Positions 21,631 through 31,619 of a stretch of DNA of 64,000 bases are shown here, piece by piece; positions within the stretch are counted from its first letter, which is position 1, and each line of letters opens with the position of its first letter. Under the pieces are notes generated by a model. The model did no database searches. It was not told the DNA's origin and saw only the letters and a list, made by a program, of their open reading frames with translations. The stretch is from positions 186,001 to 250,000 of the forward strand of contig JAMPIV010008062.1 in NCBI GenBank assembly GCA_024509875.1, in the 5' to 3' direction. Source of the DNA: Oreohelix idahoensis. Taxonomy: Eukaryota; Mollusca; Gastropoda; Stylommatophora; Oreohelicidae. A program made the position numbers and the translations under genes.

Positions 21631-24600
21631 AATGAATCGAACCTGGTACCTTCTGGGTATAAAAATAATCAAGTAATAATTATAATCATCATCATCATCA
21701 TTTTCCTTTTTGCTCCCTGTGGAGTATGGGGTCATGACTGCAGCTAACCCCTTGCAGGGACCAACAGTGTCAGAAAAGAGAGGAATAACGCAGTAAGAGC
21801 AGAAGCTGGAATTGGTTTGAATGTGTACGGTGAAAGATAGCATGGACATCTGATCAGAAAGAAAACTGTTCAACCACCATTGCATAATTACCTTACATGT
21901 TAGATCATTAAAACTTTGAGCATGAGGAAGACAGAGAAAGTGATGGATCAAGAGTGTGGCTAAAACTGTAAGGCAGAAATGTTATAGGGGTGTATGGAGA
22001 GGTCAGGGAGGGGTAGTAACTCTGGTGAAGGGGCAGTCGCACTTCCTTCGGAAGTGGCTCTTCCACAATTGGTCCCCACCTACTTCTCAGCTCTCCCCTG
22101 TGGCTCCAAGCAGCTGGTGCATGCACAGCGGCCACACCCTGGCACACCACCTCGACTGGTGGGCTAAACCAGGTGAGGGTAGCCGAGGGGCATTAAAACC
22201 CTCGGTGAAAAACAGGGCTTGTCTACCTAGCATGTGAAGACTGGATTTGGCGGACTATGCGGACGAAGCCATCAGCTGGCTCAACGGATATGAAGGCAAC
22301 TACCAGCAGCGCGGAGTGGAACGCAAAGAGCACGGCGAGAAACTTAGAACGCCCTGGTCATCCACTGCATCCTGTGTTGTCTCCAGTCGTCTCGATAATA
22401 TCTTGCCACTGGACCAGATAATTCAGGACGAGAGAGTGAGGATGACGATTAGTGCAACTCTTCCTCACTTAAATCCAATTACAGCGCAAGTCACAGCTTC
22501 AGACAGAAACATACAGACACTACACTTAAAGACCTGTGGCGATGGGGGAGTGGCGAACCAGAAAGTGTGGATACACTCAAGCTGCAGCCACAATCCTGCA
22601 CACAGGTGGCTCAGGCCATAGGGTCGTTTCTCGCTGGAACTTTGAAGCAGCAGCGAGATCCGGCAGCCCCCTGAGTGACTGAGCAGCCCTCTTTAGGATC
22701 ACTCTGCTCACCTCCATGGCATGAGGAAGGGGCTAGAAAAGGTGCCCTGAACATAGCCTGCTTCAACCTACTCTGACCAGCTTGACGCGGCTGGAGGGTA
22801 TCCCAATCATGCGTTCGAACAAAAAATAAGAAAAAAATGAAGGTGCTTACCTTCGGCACGTGGAACGTGCGAACACTACTCGACAATACCCTGGCCGACA
22901 GACCTGAAAGACGAACTGCACTTGTGGCCAAAGAACTGGCGCGCTATAATGTCGATATAGCAGCCCTAAGTGAGACACGATTACCAGAAGAAGGTCAGAT
23001 TACTGAAATTGGAGGTGGCTACACATTTTATTGGAGTGGCCGGGATAGCAAGGAACGACGTGAGGCTGGCGTTGGATTCGCCATTAAATCTCATATCGTA
23101 CGTAAACTTGTCAAATCTCCTAAGGGCATTAATGATCGCCTAATGACCCTTCATGTCCCACTAGGAAGCAACAGAAGTGCGACACTGATCAGTGCATATG
23201 CCCCAACAATGACAAACCCTGAGGAAACAAAAGAAAAATTTTATGACGAACTTAACTCTATTATCTCATCAGTTCCTAAATCTGAGAAACTTATTATTCT
23301 CGGCGACTTTAATGCCAGAGTAGGCACTGACCACAACACCTGGGAAGGAATACTTGGAAAACATGGCATAGGCAAATGTAATAGTAATGGGCTCCTATTA
23401 CTCAGCCTGTGTGCCACACATGATTTGTCCATCACGAACACCATGTTTCGCCTACCCACTCGAAATAAAACAACATGGATGCACCCCCGCTCCAAACAGT
23501 GGCATCTCATTGATTATGTCATCACGAGAAGGAGCGACAGACGTGATGTGAGAGTGACCAAGGCCATGTGTGGTGCCGAATGCTGGACTGACCACAGGCT
23601 GATTGTATCAAAACTCAACCTTAACATACAGCCCAAGCGAAGACACCAGAGTCAGAAACCCATGAAGAGGCTCAACGTCACAAAACTTAAAAGCGAAGCA
23701 ACCGCAGAGAGCTTCTCAAGGGACTTGGACAGCCGTCTGAGGGACGTTGAGCTCGGTCAAACCACTATAGAGGAAAAATGGGCCACTCTAAAGAACACTG
23801 TGTACTCTGTAGCCCCTGAGAGCTTGGGGTATACAACACGCAAGAACCCTGACTGGTTTGATGAGAATGATGTAAATATTAAAGCACTGCTGGCTGAAAA
23901 GTATCGCTTGCACAGAGACTATCAAAGCAACCCTTCCTCAACATCCAAAAAGGCAGCCTTTACCAACATACGCAGAGTTGTCCAGAATAAGCTCAGGAAG
24001 ATGCATGATGCATGGCTCAGCAATAAAGCAGACGAGATACAGAGATATGCAGACAGAAATGACTCAAAGCGCTTTTATGATGCCCTGAAAGCAATTTATG
24101 GCCCTCAATCGAATCAGTCATCACCGGTCCTAAATGCTGATGGCATGGCATTGCTCACTGATAAAATGCAGATTTTGGAACGCTGGGCACAACACTTCAA
24201 TGCCATCTTAAATTATCCATCAACCGTGAACGACCAGGCCATTGCAAACATACCGCAAGTTACAGTCAACGATAGACTTGACCTTCCACCCAGCTTGGAA
24301 GAGGTCAAGAAAGCAACCAGTCTACTGTCCAGCGGCAAAGCCCCTGGATCAGATGCTATTCCTGCTGAGATTTATAAAGCTGGAGGCAGCATGCTGCTGC
24401 AGAGACTAACAGACCTCTTCCACTCAGTCTGGGATGAAGAACAGATACCACAGGAATTGAAAAATGCCACCATTGTTCACATATACAAGCGAAAGGGAAA
24501 TCATCAATCATGTGATAACCATAGGGGAATCTCCCTATTATCTATTGCGGGCAAAATCCTGGCTCGAGTCCTGCTCAATCGCTTGACTGTTCATCTCGAA

Positions 24601-25790
24601 TCGCAGGACTTACTTCCAGAGAGTCAGTGTGGTTTCCGAGCAGGCCGCGGGACCGTCGATATGATATTTGCCGCTCGCCAACTTCAGGAGAAATGCCAGG
24701 AACAGTACAGTGACCTATACACAACATTTATTGACTTGACCAAGGCCTTTGACACTGTCAATAGGGATGGACTATGGAAAATTATGGCGAAATTCGGCTG
24801 TCCCGATAAGTTCATCTCAATTGTCCGCCAGTTTCATGAAGGTATGATGGCTCGTGTATTGAATGATGGAGAACCTTCTGAACCCTTTCCGGTCACAAAC
24901 GGTGTCAAACAGGGATGTGTGCTCGCTTCGACACTATTCAGTATTCAGAAAAAATGTCTCCAAGTGGTGGACAGCTTCACTTATCTAGGCAGTACCCTTA
25001 CCAAAGATGCAAATATCGACGCCGAGGTCAACAACAGAATTGCAAAGGCAAGTGCAGCTTTTGGAAGACTAAGAGTAAATGTCTGGAATCGACAAGGAAT
25101 TAGTGCCACCACCAAGATAAAAGTATATCATGCAATAGTGTTCACTACCCTCCTGTATGCCTGTGAAACATGGACAGTGTATAGCAGACACGCCAAGAAG
25201 CTTAACCATTTCCACATGAGCTGTCTTCGCAGGATACTCAGGATCAAGTGGCATGATAGAGTATCTAATTCTGAGGTCCTCAACAGAGCACATATCTCAA
25301 GCATCTACACATTGCTGCAGAGGGCCCAAACTAGATGGGCCGGACATGTTGTTCGCATGCCCGAAAAACGCCTCCCAAAGCAGTTGATGTACAGCGAACT
25401 CTCTATGGGTAAGCGAGCAGTAGGGGGACAAAAGAAACGTTTCAAAGACACACTGAAAGCATCGTTGAGCAGCTTCAAAATTGATGTCTCCTCCTGGGAG
25501 ACTATCGCACATGATTGCTCTGCCTGGCGGACAAACATTACTCAAGGTGCTCGCATTGCAGAACAGAATCTAGCTGATAAGGCAGAAGGCAAGCGTGCTG
25601 CAAGAAAAGTCAGAATGCGCAGCAACACTACTATCGACTCTAACCATGTGTGCCCCGTATGTGGCATGGCCTGTAGGGCCAAAATAGGACTAATTAGCCA
25701 CATGAGATCACGGCACTGATGTCTCACAATTCAAGTCTGAAGCTGTCGCCATCTTCGCTTGCGATGGGCAACTATTATTATGAAAATGAA
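21624..25790 (+). mobile_element. LINE-B insertion, 4.1 kb, 13-bp TSD, with extra inverted 5' segment
   Basis: ttatgaaaatgaa at 21624-21636 and 25778-25790 flanks the insertion. Its first 350 bp (21637-21986) is an inverted copy of nearby DNA at 20293-20642; the LINE proper starts at about 21987 (GC-richer leader) and ends at about 25777. The arm's first bases overlap the TSD end (atgaa), which looks like a microhomology junction. Confidence 0.88.
22837..25719 (+). CDS. LINE-B ORF: AP-type endonuclease plus defective reverse transcriptase, C2H2 finger
   Basis: 960 uninterrupted codons. Residues ~1-240 are an EEP/AP-like endonuclease (FGTWNVRTL, LSETRLPE, LGDFNARVG, then a tDHRLI-type end). 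Residues ~480-700 are RT fingers and palm (SSGKAPGSDAIPAEIYKAGG, HRGISLLSIAGK, CGFRAGRGTVD, TTFIDLTKAFDTVNRDGLW, VKQGCVLAS). After LFSIQ the text jumps to VVDSFTYLGSTLTKD, so the roughly 100 residues that should carry the F/YADD active site are absent, in frame. Then come the thumb, RWAGHVVRM and a terminal zinc finger (CPVCGMACRAKIGLISHMRSRH pattern C-x2-C-x12-H-x4-H). The family is often annotated 'craniofacial development protein 2-like'. It cannot polymerise; if it moved, it needed an intact relative. Confidence 0.88.
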   Translation: MKVLTFGTWNVRTLLDNTLADRPERRTALVAKELARYNVDIAALSETRLPEEGQITEIGGGYTFYWSGRDSKERREAGVGFAIKSHIVRKLVKSPKGINDRLMTLHVPLGSNRSATLISAYAPTMTNPEETKEKFYDELNSIISSVPKSEKLIILGDFNARVGTDHNTWEGILGKHGIGKCNSNGLLLLSLCATHDLSITNTMFRLPTRNKTTWMHPRSKQWHLIDYVITRRSDRRDVRVTKAMCGAECWTDHRLIVSKLNLNIQPKRRHQSQKPMKRLNVTKLKSEATAESFSRDLDSRLRDVELGQTTIEEKWATLKNTVYSVAPESLGYTTRKNPDWFDENDVNIKALLAEKYRLHRDYQSNPSSTSKKAAFTNIRRVVQNKLRKMHDAWLSNKADEIQRYADRNDSKRFYDALKAIYGPQSNQSSPVLNADGMALLTDKMQILERWAQHFNAILNYPSTVNDQAIANIPQVTVNDRLDLPPSLEEVKKATSLLSSGKAPGSDAIPAEIYKAGGSMLLQRLTDLFHSVWDEEQIPQELKNATIVHIYKRKGNHQSCDNHRGISLLSIAGKILARVLLNRLTVHLESQDLLPESQCGFRAGRGTVDMIFAARQLQEKCQEQYSDLYTTFIDLTKAFDTVNRDGLWKIMAKFGCPDKFISIVRQFHEGMMARVLNDGEPSEPFPVTNGVKQGCVLASTLFSIQKKCLQVVDSFTYLGSTLTKDANIDAEVNNRIAKASAAFGRLRVNVWNRQGISATTKIKVYHAIVFTTLLYACETWTVYSRHAKKLNHFHMSCLRRILRIKWHDRVSNSEVLNRAHISSIYTLLQRAQTRWAGHVVRMPEKRLPKQLMYSELSMGKRAVGGQKKRFKDTLKASLSSFKIDVSSWETIAHDCSAWRTNITQGARIAEQNLADKAEGKRAARKVRMRSNTTIDSNHVCPVCGMACRAKIGLISHMRSRH

Positions 25791-25964
25791 GTAATGCATT
25801 AACATATTATGCAAACCTATTATTTTTTTCTGTTAAATTAGTGAGCACAAATCTTAAACAATACAAATAATGTACAAATTAAAGAAGATATGCAAGTTTT
25901 AGAGTAACTCCTGTTTGTGTTTTTAAACCGAAGATTGAAATGGGAAAAGATGTTAGTAACCTAC

Positions 25965-26066
25965 TTTGGCCCATGTGACATCTGCTATGTTCTTCCCATC
26001 ATTCAGAGCCAATGCCCTGCGAGCACAGTTAACATTCGTCAGCCCAAGCCACAAAACTTCTCTTGC
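25965..26066 (-). CDS. CFAP54: CFAP54-like exon
   Basis: Acceptor tgcatttcaaag, donor CCAAA|gtaggt, 34 codons, phase 0/0: AREVLWLGLTNVNCARRALA then LNDGKNIADVTWAK. Reads straight on to ELYPDVF in the next exon. LINE fragments sit on both sides. Confidence 0.75.
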
Positions 26067-26129
26067 CTTTGAAATGCAAATAAGAAATGTATAGTTGTTA
26101 TTAAGTCAGTAAGCAGTTTCATACAGTAA

Positions 26130-26375
26130 ATATTATTCTACAAAATTCATCCTCTCATCTCAACCCGTAACCCATCATGGGTCGTAGGGGTGCCATGATG
26201 GAAGCATCAGCAGACAGGGTCCTCCACTGCTCTCTATCCTCAGCAATGCGTACAAGTGTGGAAAAACCATGCCCTGCCCATTCTTTGATGTTATCAGCCC
26301 AGGATTTTCTTTGCCTTCCTCTTCTCCGTTTACCTTCGACTGATTGTTTTCGAAAGGGAGTCATGACGAGTTACA
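26130..26375 (-). pseudogene. LINE 3' fragment
   Basis: Minus-strand MTPFRKQSVEGKRRRGRQRK then SWADNIKEWAGHGFSTLVRI resembles the C-terminal end of an RTE-like ORF2. About 65 codons, short truncated piece between two exons. Confidence 0.65.
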
Positions 26376-26744
26376 TGCAACAAAATTACTATATTCAAAA
26401 ATGACTGTGGATATTTAGAGACACATATACTAAGATTTGCATCAAACCAAGAGACAAAAGATGTTGGAGATCCATTGCAGCTCATCTGCTGTGTGTAGAT
26501 ACCAGATGATGATGATACTAACATCTTGAATATAATGTATTAAAAGTTAAACAGTTATAAAATATTATACAAGCACATATTGTCTTCTTCATCATGCACT
26601 TTCAAACTTCAACTTGAATATGTTCAAAGAAAGCAGTCGTCCGCTTAAGGTTGTTGGTAGCTCCATAGAGTTTTTCCAGGACTGGTACTGGTGATGGCCA
26701 TATGCGCTTTCTCTGTTCCTCATATACTGGGCACCTTTAATATA

Positions 26745-27055
26745 AATGTTCAATACAAGCATGTATAATACTAGACCAGTGTCAGTGGAACAAGAGATGA
26801 ACAGAAGACACTAGTGATGGATTGGACACACACTGAGACAACCTGCTCATAGCACTACCAGGAGTCCATATGCTGGAATCCCCAGGATAAGACAAGTAGA
26901 GGTAGACTAAAAAAAACACATGGAGAAGAAAACTGGAGACAGAAATGAAAATGATGAGGAACACATGCAAAGATGGTGTGCAACAGGAGGACTTGGTATG
27001 TGTTTGTTGAAGGCCTATGATCCTTGTGGAGATGAAGGCTAATTAATGAATTAAT
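26745..27055 (+). pseudogene. LINE-G fragment
   Basis: ccagtgtcagtggaacaaga, gatgaacagaagacactagt, cacactgagacaacctgctc and gatgaggaacacatgcaaag in order. This copy contains the ancestor of the 6.5-kb minisatellite unit in single copy. Stops throughout. Confidence 0.7.
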
Positions 27056-27183
27056 CAATGTATAATCTTATCTACTTTCCTACTTTTCACAAACTCATAT
27101 TGTATAATATTATCTACTTTCCACAAATTCATATGTATAATATTATCTACTTTCCCCAAACTCATTCACAAACACAGTCTTAC

Positions 27184-27323
27184 TCGTAACAACTGGTTCT
27201 TGGCTGATGCTAGTGTTCCCATAGACAACTGGTTGGTGAAGTTGGTATTTGGATTGTTTACTCCTGGTGCTGCATCAGAGTCACTGAGTGTTGTCCTTGA
27301 CTCTCTCTGAGCAGACTTTGCAA
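27184..27323 (-). CDS. CFAP54: CFAP54-like exon, S/T/N-rich
   Basis: Acceptor tttctgtctccag, donor TTACGA|gtaaga. The carried base plus TT gives VAKSAQRESRTTLSDSDAAP, continuing to LASAKNQLLR. Phase 1 in, phase 0 out. Mostly a polar, probably disordered linker. Confidence 0.7.
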
Positions 27324-27329
27324 CTGGAG

Positions 27330-28009
27330 ACAGAAAATGAACAAACTGTTACTTGGACAAACAAACAAAACCAGCTGAAGTATAAATATTATAAAATTAT
27401 GCATTTGAGCAAAGTTAACCAACATGTGAAATACTTACTCCCAACATCATGTTTACCCAAACACATTCTAAAAATTCAGTGCATGAACAAATGTAATGTC
27501 ACTTCAAATGGTGATTGAAGTTATACATGTATCAGAAACATTAACAACAAAACTCGTTTTAACATTGTAACCCATTATTTATCTTTGAATCTTTAGAAAA
27601 TAGAATTAACAAACTGGAATAAATCACAGTTGATCACAAGACCAGTGAAGAAAAAAGACAAAGAAATAGAAAAACACAGGAAAGAAAGATAACAAAGGAG
27701 GGAACAGAAGGTGAAATAAAAGGGGGAGGAAGAGGAAGAAAAAAGAAGGGATTGATGAAGAAATGAGAGCAAATAATATTTGTAAAGCACTGAAGAGATC
27801 TTGGCTAATTTTCCTATGCAAAGTGTTTGGGGTGGGCTGGACAGCTTCCTAGAATGTATGGGAAACTAAGCAGACATGCCTCATGCTAGAAACATTTTAA
27901 CAAAATCTTTGTACTCCTGTTAAGAGAAAATTTAATTTAAGTAGGGATTCATACTTCACTTCTGATTCTTGATCATCTTCTCTAGCTAAAAAGTTAGTTG
28001 CTTATCCTT
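27330..28009. other. Intron sequence
   Basis: 27650-27760 is a purine-rich (aag/aga) run giving open frames on the minus strand. No exon seen. Confidence 0.4.
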
Positions 28010-28240
28010 TACAGGACGTGGCAATCAACCCCAGCTTTTATTGGCTGTTAGTGATTTTTCTAGGCAATTTTTTCATTCAGTAGTTTGCCATTGCTTTCTG
28101 AACGGTACGGCGCTTATACCATTGTTAAAAATCCACACAAAGTGATCGGCTACCAAACCGCCTGCAGCAGGTTTCGAACCTGGTATATCTGGATTATGAA
28201 ACTGCGTTCATATCCATTAGGCCACAGACGGCGACTCTCT
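28010..28240 (-). repeat. tRNA-derived SINE S3
   Basis: On the minus strand: A box tggcctaatggata, B box ggttcgaaacc, then ggcggtttggtagccgatca and a body containing gaacggtacggcgctt-complement sequence. The head resembles a tRNA but lacks a credible cloverleaf end, so it is a SINE rather than a tRNA gene. Confidence 0.75.
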
Positions 28241-28345
28241 AACTAAACTTCTTTAAAATAATGTTATTGCTGGTGCTGCTAATGTTTTTGCACGTAGTAA
28301 ATTTTGTACTGGATATATTTTTCTACTATCAAATTAAGGGCACAT

Positions 28346-28534
28346 ATATTGCCCTCCTGAGATGCAAAGAATGAACCAGAGTTGGGGCACTGTACGAAGG
28401 ATGGCCACCGACCGAGCAAAGTGGAATCAATTTGTTGTTGCCCTACAAGACGCCACTAGGCGTGATGGCCACTGACTGCTTTGACGGTCGGTGGTTAAGG
28501 ATCTAAGAAGAAGAAGAAGAAGAATATTGCCCTC
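28346..28534 (+). mobile_element. LINE-H 3' end, 167 bp, 11-bp TSD
   Basis: atattgccctc at 28346-28356 and 28524-28534. The body encodes the end of an ORF2 (MNQSWGTVRRMATDRAKWNQ) and ends in (aag)n. A related older piece is at 34410-34745. Confidence 0.85.
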
Positions 28535-28949
28535 AAATTTTTATGAGTGTGTTAAGAATGTATTTTAAAAGAAAAAGATATCATCATCTGACCCTGAAAT
28601 GGAGCCCAGCAGAGAAGAAGGAAGTGAAGGCCTGGGAAAAAAAGAATAAGCACACAAAAATGGGAAAAACCTAATTATAAAATTATAAATTGGTGTTTGC
28701 CATCACACTTTTAGTTAAACCTGGGCACCCTAGCCACCTCTCAGTCATGGGATCAAATTCTTACCAGAGATTGTGCTTAAAAGCCACACTGCTGTACATA
28801 TATTCAATATGGGGTAATTAAAAACTGTGTACCAAATTTAAAGTTGGAAACTCCAGTATTCACGTGGTGTTTGGTTAAAGGTGGACTTTTACTCGGGCGT
28901 TGGCGTAGCTGGCGAGTCCTTTTTAGGGCTTTATGCTAGCAGATAGATA
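28535..28949. other. Intron sequence, perhaps upstream part of LINE-F
   Basis: No repeat edge identified. The stretch from about 28870 becomes GC-richer and may belong to the following LINE. Confidence 0.35.
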
Positions 28950-30014
28950 ATGTTAGTCCTTTTCAGGAAGTGGAGAGTGGAAGAAGCTGCTGATGCTGCC
29001 CAAGAGTCACTCAAACTGAGGGAGGTAATCGGATACACACAAACGAATAGACAGGGATTTGGTCATGGAGACATCCGCTGGTGGTCCAAGGCATCAAGCA
29101 GGGAGCGCAGAGACATGGTAGTTCAGGAGATACGAGGAGCTGAGAATGATAAGAGGTTGCAAAAAGCAGTGCAGCAGGTCCAACAAGGCCAATGGACTAC
29201 ATGGGAAGGAGCTCTGCAGAGGTCCTTGACATGGAATGATATATGGCATATGGCACCTCTTAGGCTCAGCTTCGATGTTAGATCAATATATGACCTGCTG
29301 CCGTCGGCCACCAACCTTGTTAAATAAGGAAAGTCGGATGATGAGCAGTGCCCCCTGTGCCAGGGGAGGCAGACACTCGAACACGTGCTCTCAGCGTGTA
29401 AGGTGTCATTAGGGCAAGGGCGATACACTTGGCGCCATAACAAAGTGCTAAATGTGCTTGCTGCGACAATAGATCTGGCAAGGATGAAGGCGAATAGCAA
29501 ACCCGGGCCGAGCACCGCAAATACATACTTTCTGAGGGCAGGAAAGTCAGCACACCCCAAACCGAATAAACCTGGTAGCAGTTTACCATCTCTTCTTGAC
29601 TGTGCAAACGACTGGGAGATTGCGGTAGACCTACCTGGACGAGGGGCATATCCAGAGAGTATCAGAAAATCGCGGAGACGGCCGGATATAGTACTTCATT
29701 CTTCAGCAACGCTTCAGGTCATACTGATTGAACTGACCGTGCCATTTGAATCCAGATTAGACGAGCAACATTCGTTCAAAGCGGCCAAGTATAGTGATCT
29801 GGCCGCGGATCTGAGAAATGAGGGGTTCACTGCAAGGGTCATGGCTGTTGAAGTGGGCGCAAGAGGGCTTGTGGCTGCATCAGTGTATGATCTATTGAAA
29901 CTGTTGGGGCTGAAGGGACAGTCGAGAACAAGGGCACTGAAGAGGCTTAGTGAAACTGCCGAAAAGGCATCAGGCTGGCTGTGGAACAACCGCAATGGGC
30001 AATGGAAATCGTGA
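28950..30014 (+). pseudogene. LINE-F C-terminus: CCHC motif and restriction-like endonuclease
   Basis: One reading frame of 355 codons broken once by TAA at 29325-29327. After the stop, CPLCQGRQTLEHVLSAC fits C-x2-C-x7-H-x4-C, followed by RRPDIVLHSSATLQVILIEL, a PD...E arrangement. CCHC followed by a PD-(D/E)xK-like nuclease is the C-terminal layout of R2/NeSL/Hero-type LINEs, in which this nuclease nicks the target. RT is missing upstream (5' truncation). The single stop suggests modest age. Confidence 0.72.
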
Positions 30015-30640
30015 CAATAAACGCTGCGGTACAGAAAACACCAGGAATTTTTCTAAGTCCACAATACGCTGAGTTTTTAGGTGTACTAGTGAAAAAGCTG
30101 TGGCTGAGAGGCGACAGGCGATGTATACTATAAGGGGTGTCAGGAAGAATTTCAGTGGCGAGCACACAGTGTCAAGTCTCGTCGGCTTCACGCAGGTGAC
30201 TCAGTGTGTGTCCGTAGTTGTGATGTGCTATGGAGCGAATGGAATAATTTGTCTTCTCTTTGTTACTTTCACAATTGCCTCCACGGCTGGTGGAGTTTTG
30301 GATTAAAGTTGCTACCATAAGTGAAATGGGTTCATTTTCGATACAAGACAACAGGAGGCTGAGACGCTTGGGAGTCATGACCCAAGTGGGCCCGCCCCCC
30401 TTAGAGTGTAAAGGAGTATGTAGGGCCGAAACGCTTGTCGGACGGGGGGACCTCTTCTGATGATCAGATTGCTTCCTGTTGTATCGCTCTGTAAAGAGTT
30501 TCCTATCATCAACCCTGATCGGGTTAGCAGTCAACAGAGTTGAATTTTTTGGGATGGTAAATGCGCTCTGATATAACCAAATAGGTTGAAAGGAACGCGC
30601 CTTGCCAGAAGAGGGCACCAAAAAAAAAAACAAAAAAAAT
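30015..30640 (+). mobile_element. 3' untranslated region of LINE-F
   Basis: GC-richer than the flanks, continuing from the ORF to an A-rich end at 30621-30640 (aaaaaaaaaacaaaaaaaat). It includes gagtatgtagggccgaaacg and tttcctatcatcaaccctga. The boundary is inferred from the A-tail. Confidence 0.55.
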
Positions 30641-30949
30641 GTTTCAGGGCTAAAATCAAAATTGTAATTACAATAGAAAATATGAGAGTTTGAAATAATT
30701 TTTAAAAAAGTAATTTTTAGAACACTTCAATATGCCATTATCCTTTTGCAATAAAATTCATAATTAATGACAGATGTTTTAAAATTTTATAGGTATTTAA
30801 TGTATAGATACAATTATAGAAAATGGACATCAATTAATCTTTTTGGAATCATGCCTCAAATGCGAATTTTTGAAACATTAATTTACAGGCCACTAATTTT
30901 GAATACATTTCTAGTACCTGTACTATTCAGTGTATATGAGCTTGAATTT

Positions 30950-31205
30950 ATCATCATCATTTTCCTCTGCGCTCCTTAGGGAGCATACAGCCACCACTGC
31001 AATGGTCCCCCAGGAAACCTACACCAAGCAGTCACATGATCTTGTATTGGTGGTTTCTGTGGCAACTTGTTTGACATCATGAGGTTGCCAGCCCCATACA
31101 CAACCTCGTGTTAGTTCCCTTGTATGACATGCCTGAGGGTGCAGTAGTCCTATTCTTTCTGTGTCTCTTCAGAGACCCCCTGGGAACTCCACGGGGTTGG
31201 GGCAT
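30950..31205 (+). repeat. S1 repeat copy, well preserved
   Basis: tttatcatcatcattttcct, ccttagggagcatacagcca, tggtttctgtggcaacttgt, tgacatcatgaggttgccag and cctcttcagagaccccctgg-like blocks in order; the clearest example of the family. Confidence 0.7.
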
Positions 31206-31390
31206 GAATTATTACTGAGAAATACAGCAAGTAACACTTTTAATACTGTATGTCGTAAATAAAAATATGGAAGAATATTGCGTTAATACAATATACTGAT
31301 AATGCATAATTCTGTTGGCAGTAAATAAAAGAGAACAAAAGGCTTGTATTAATTACAACAGGCAATAATTTAGGATTTTAGGAATCTCAC

Positions 31391-31517
31391 CATCCACAGC
31401 ACTGCTTTCATACACCAAGGCCAGTCTAAGTGCCACTTCAGCCGCTAATGCTGGGTCAACAGAAAAGATGCCACACCAGCTAACTGCTTGGTGAACAGTG
31501 TCCAGCAGGTATATCCA
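31391..31517 (-). CDS. CFAP54: CFAP54-like exon
   Basis: Acceptor cctcattcacag, donor GGATG|gtgaga. It reads WIYLLDTVHQAVSWCGIFSV then DPALAAEVALRLALVYESSAVD. It starts in phase 0 and leaves one base for the next exon. Helical repeat-like composition. A mariner element lies about 100 bp away, just inside the intron. Confidence 0.8.
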
Positions 31518-31619
31518 CTGTGAATGAGGACAAACATATTTTAAATACAACTTATTGTTCTAGTCCCAGTATTATCCTAATGGAGCCAAAATTCACCATA
31601 TTAATGAATCCCTCAAACA

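Noticed and set aside
28140..28235. tRNA gene on the minus strand
   Set aside because: A and B boxes are present but no proper acceptor stem; SINE body follows, so it is a tRNA-derived SINE.
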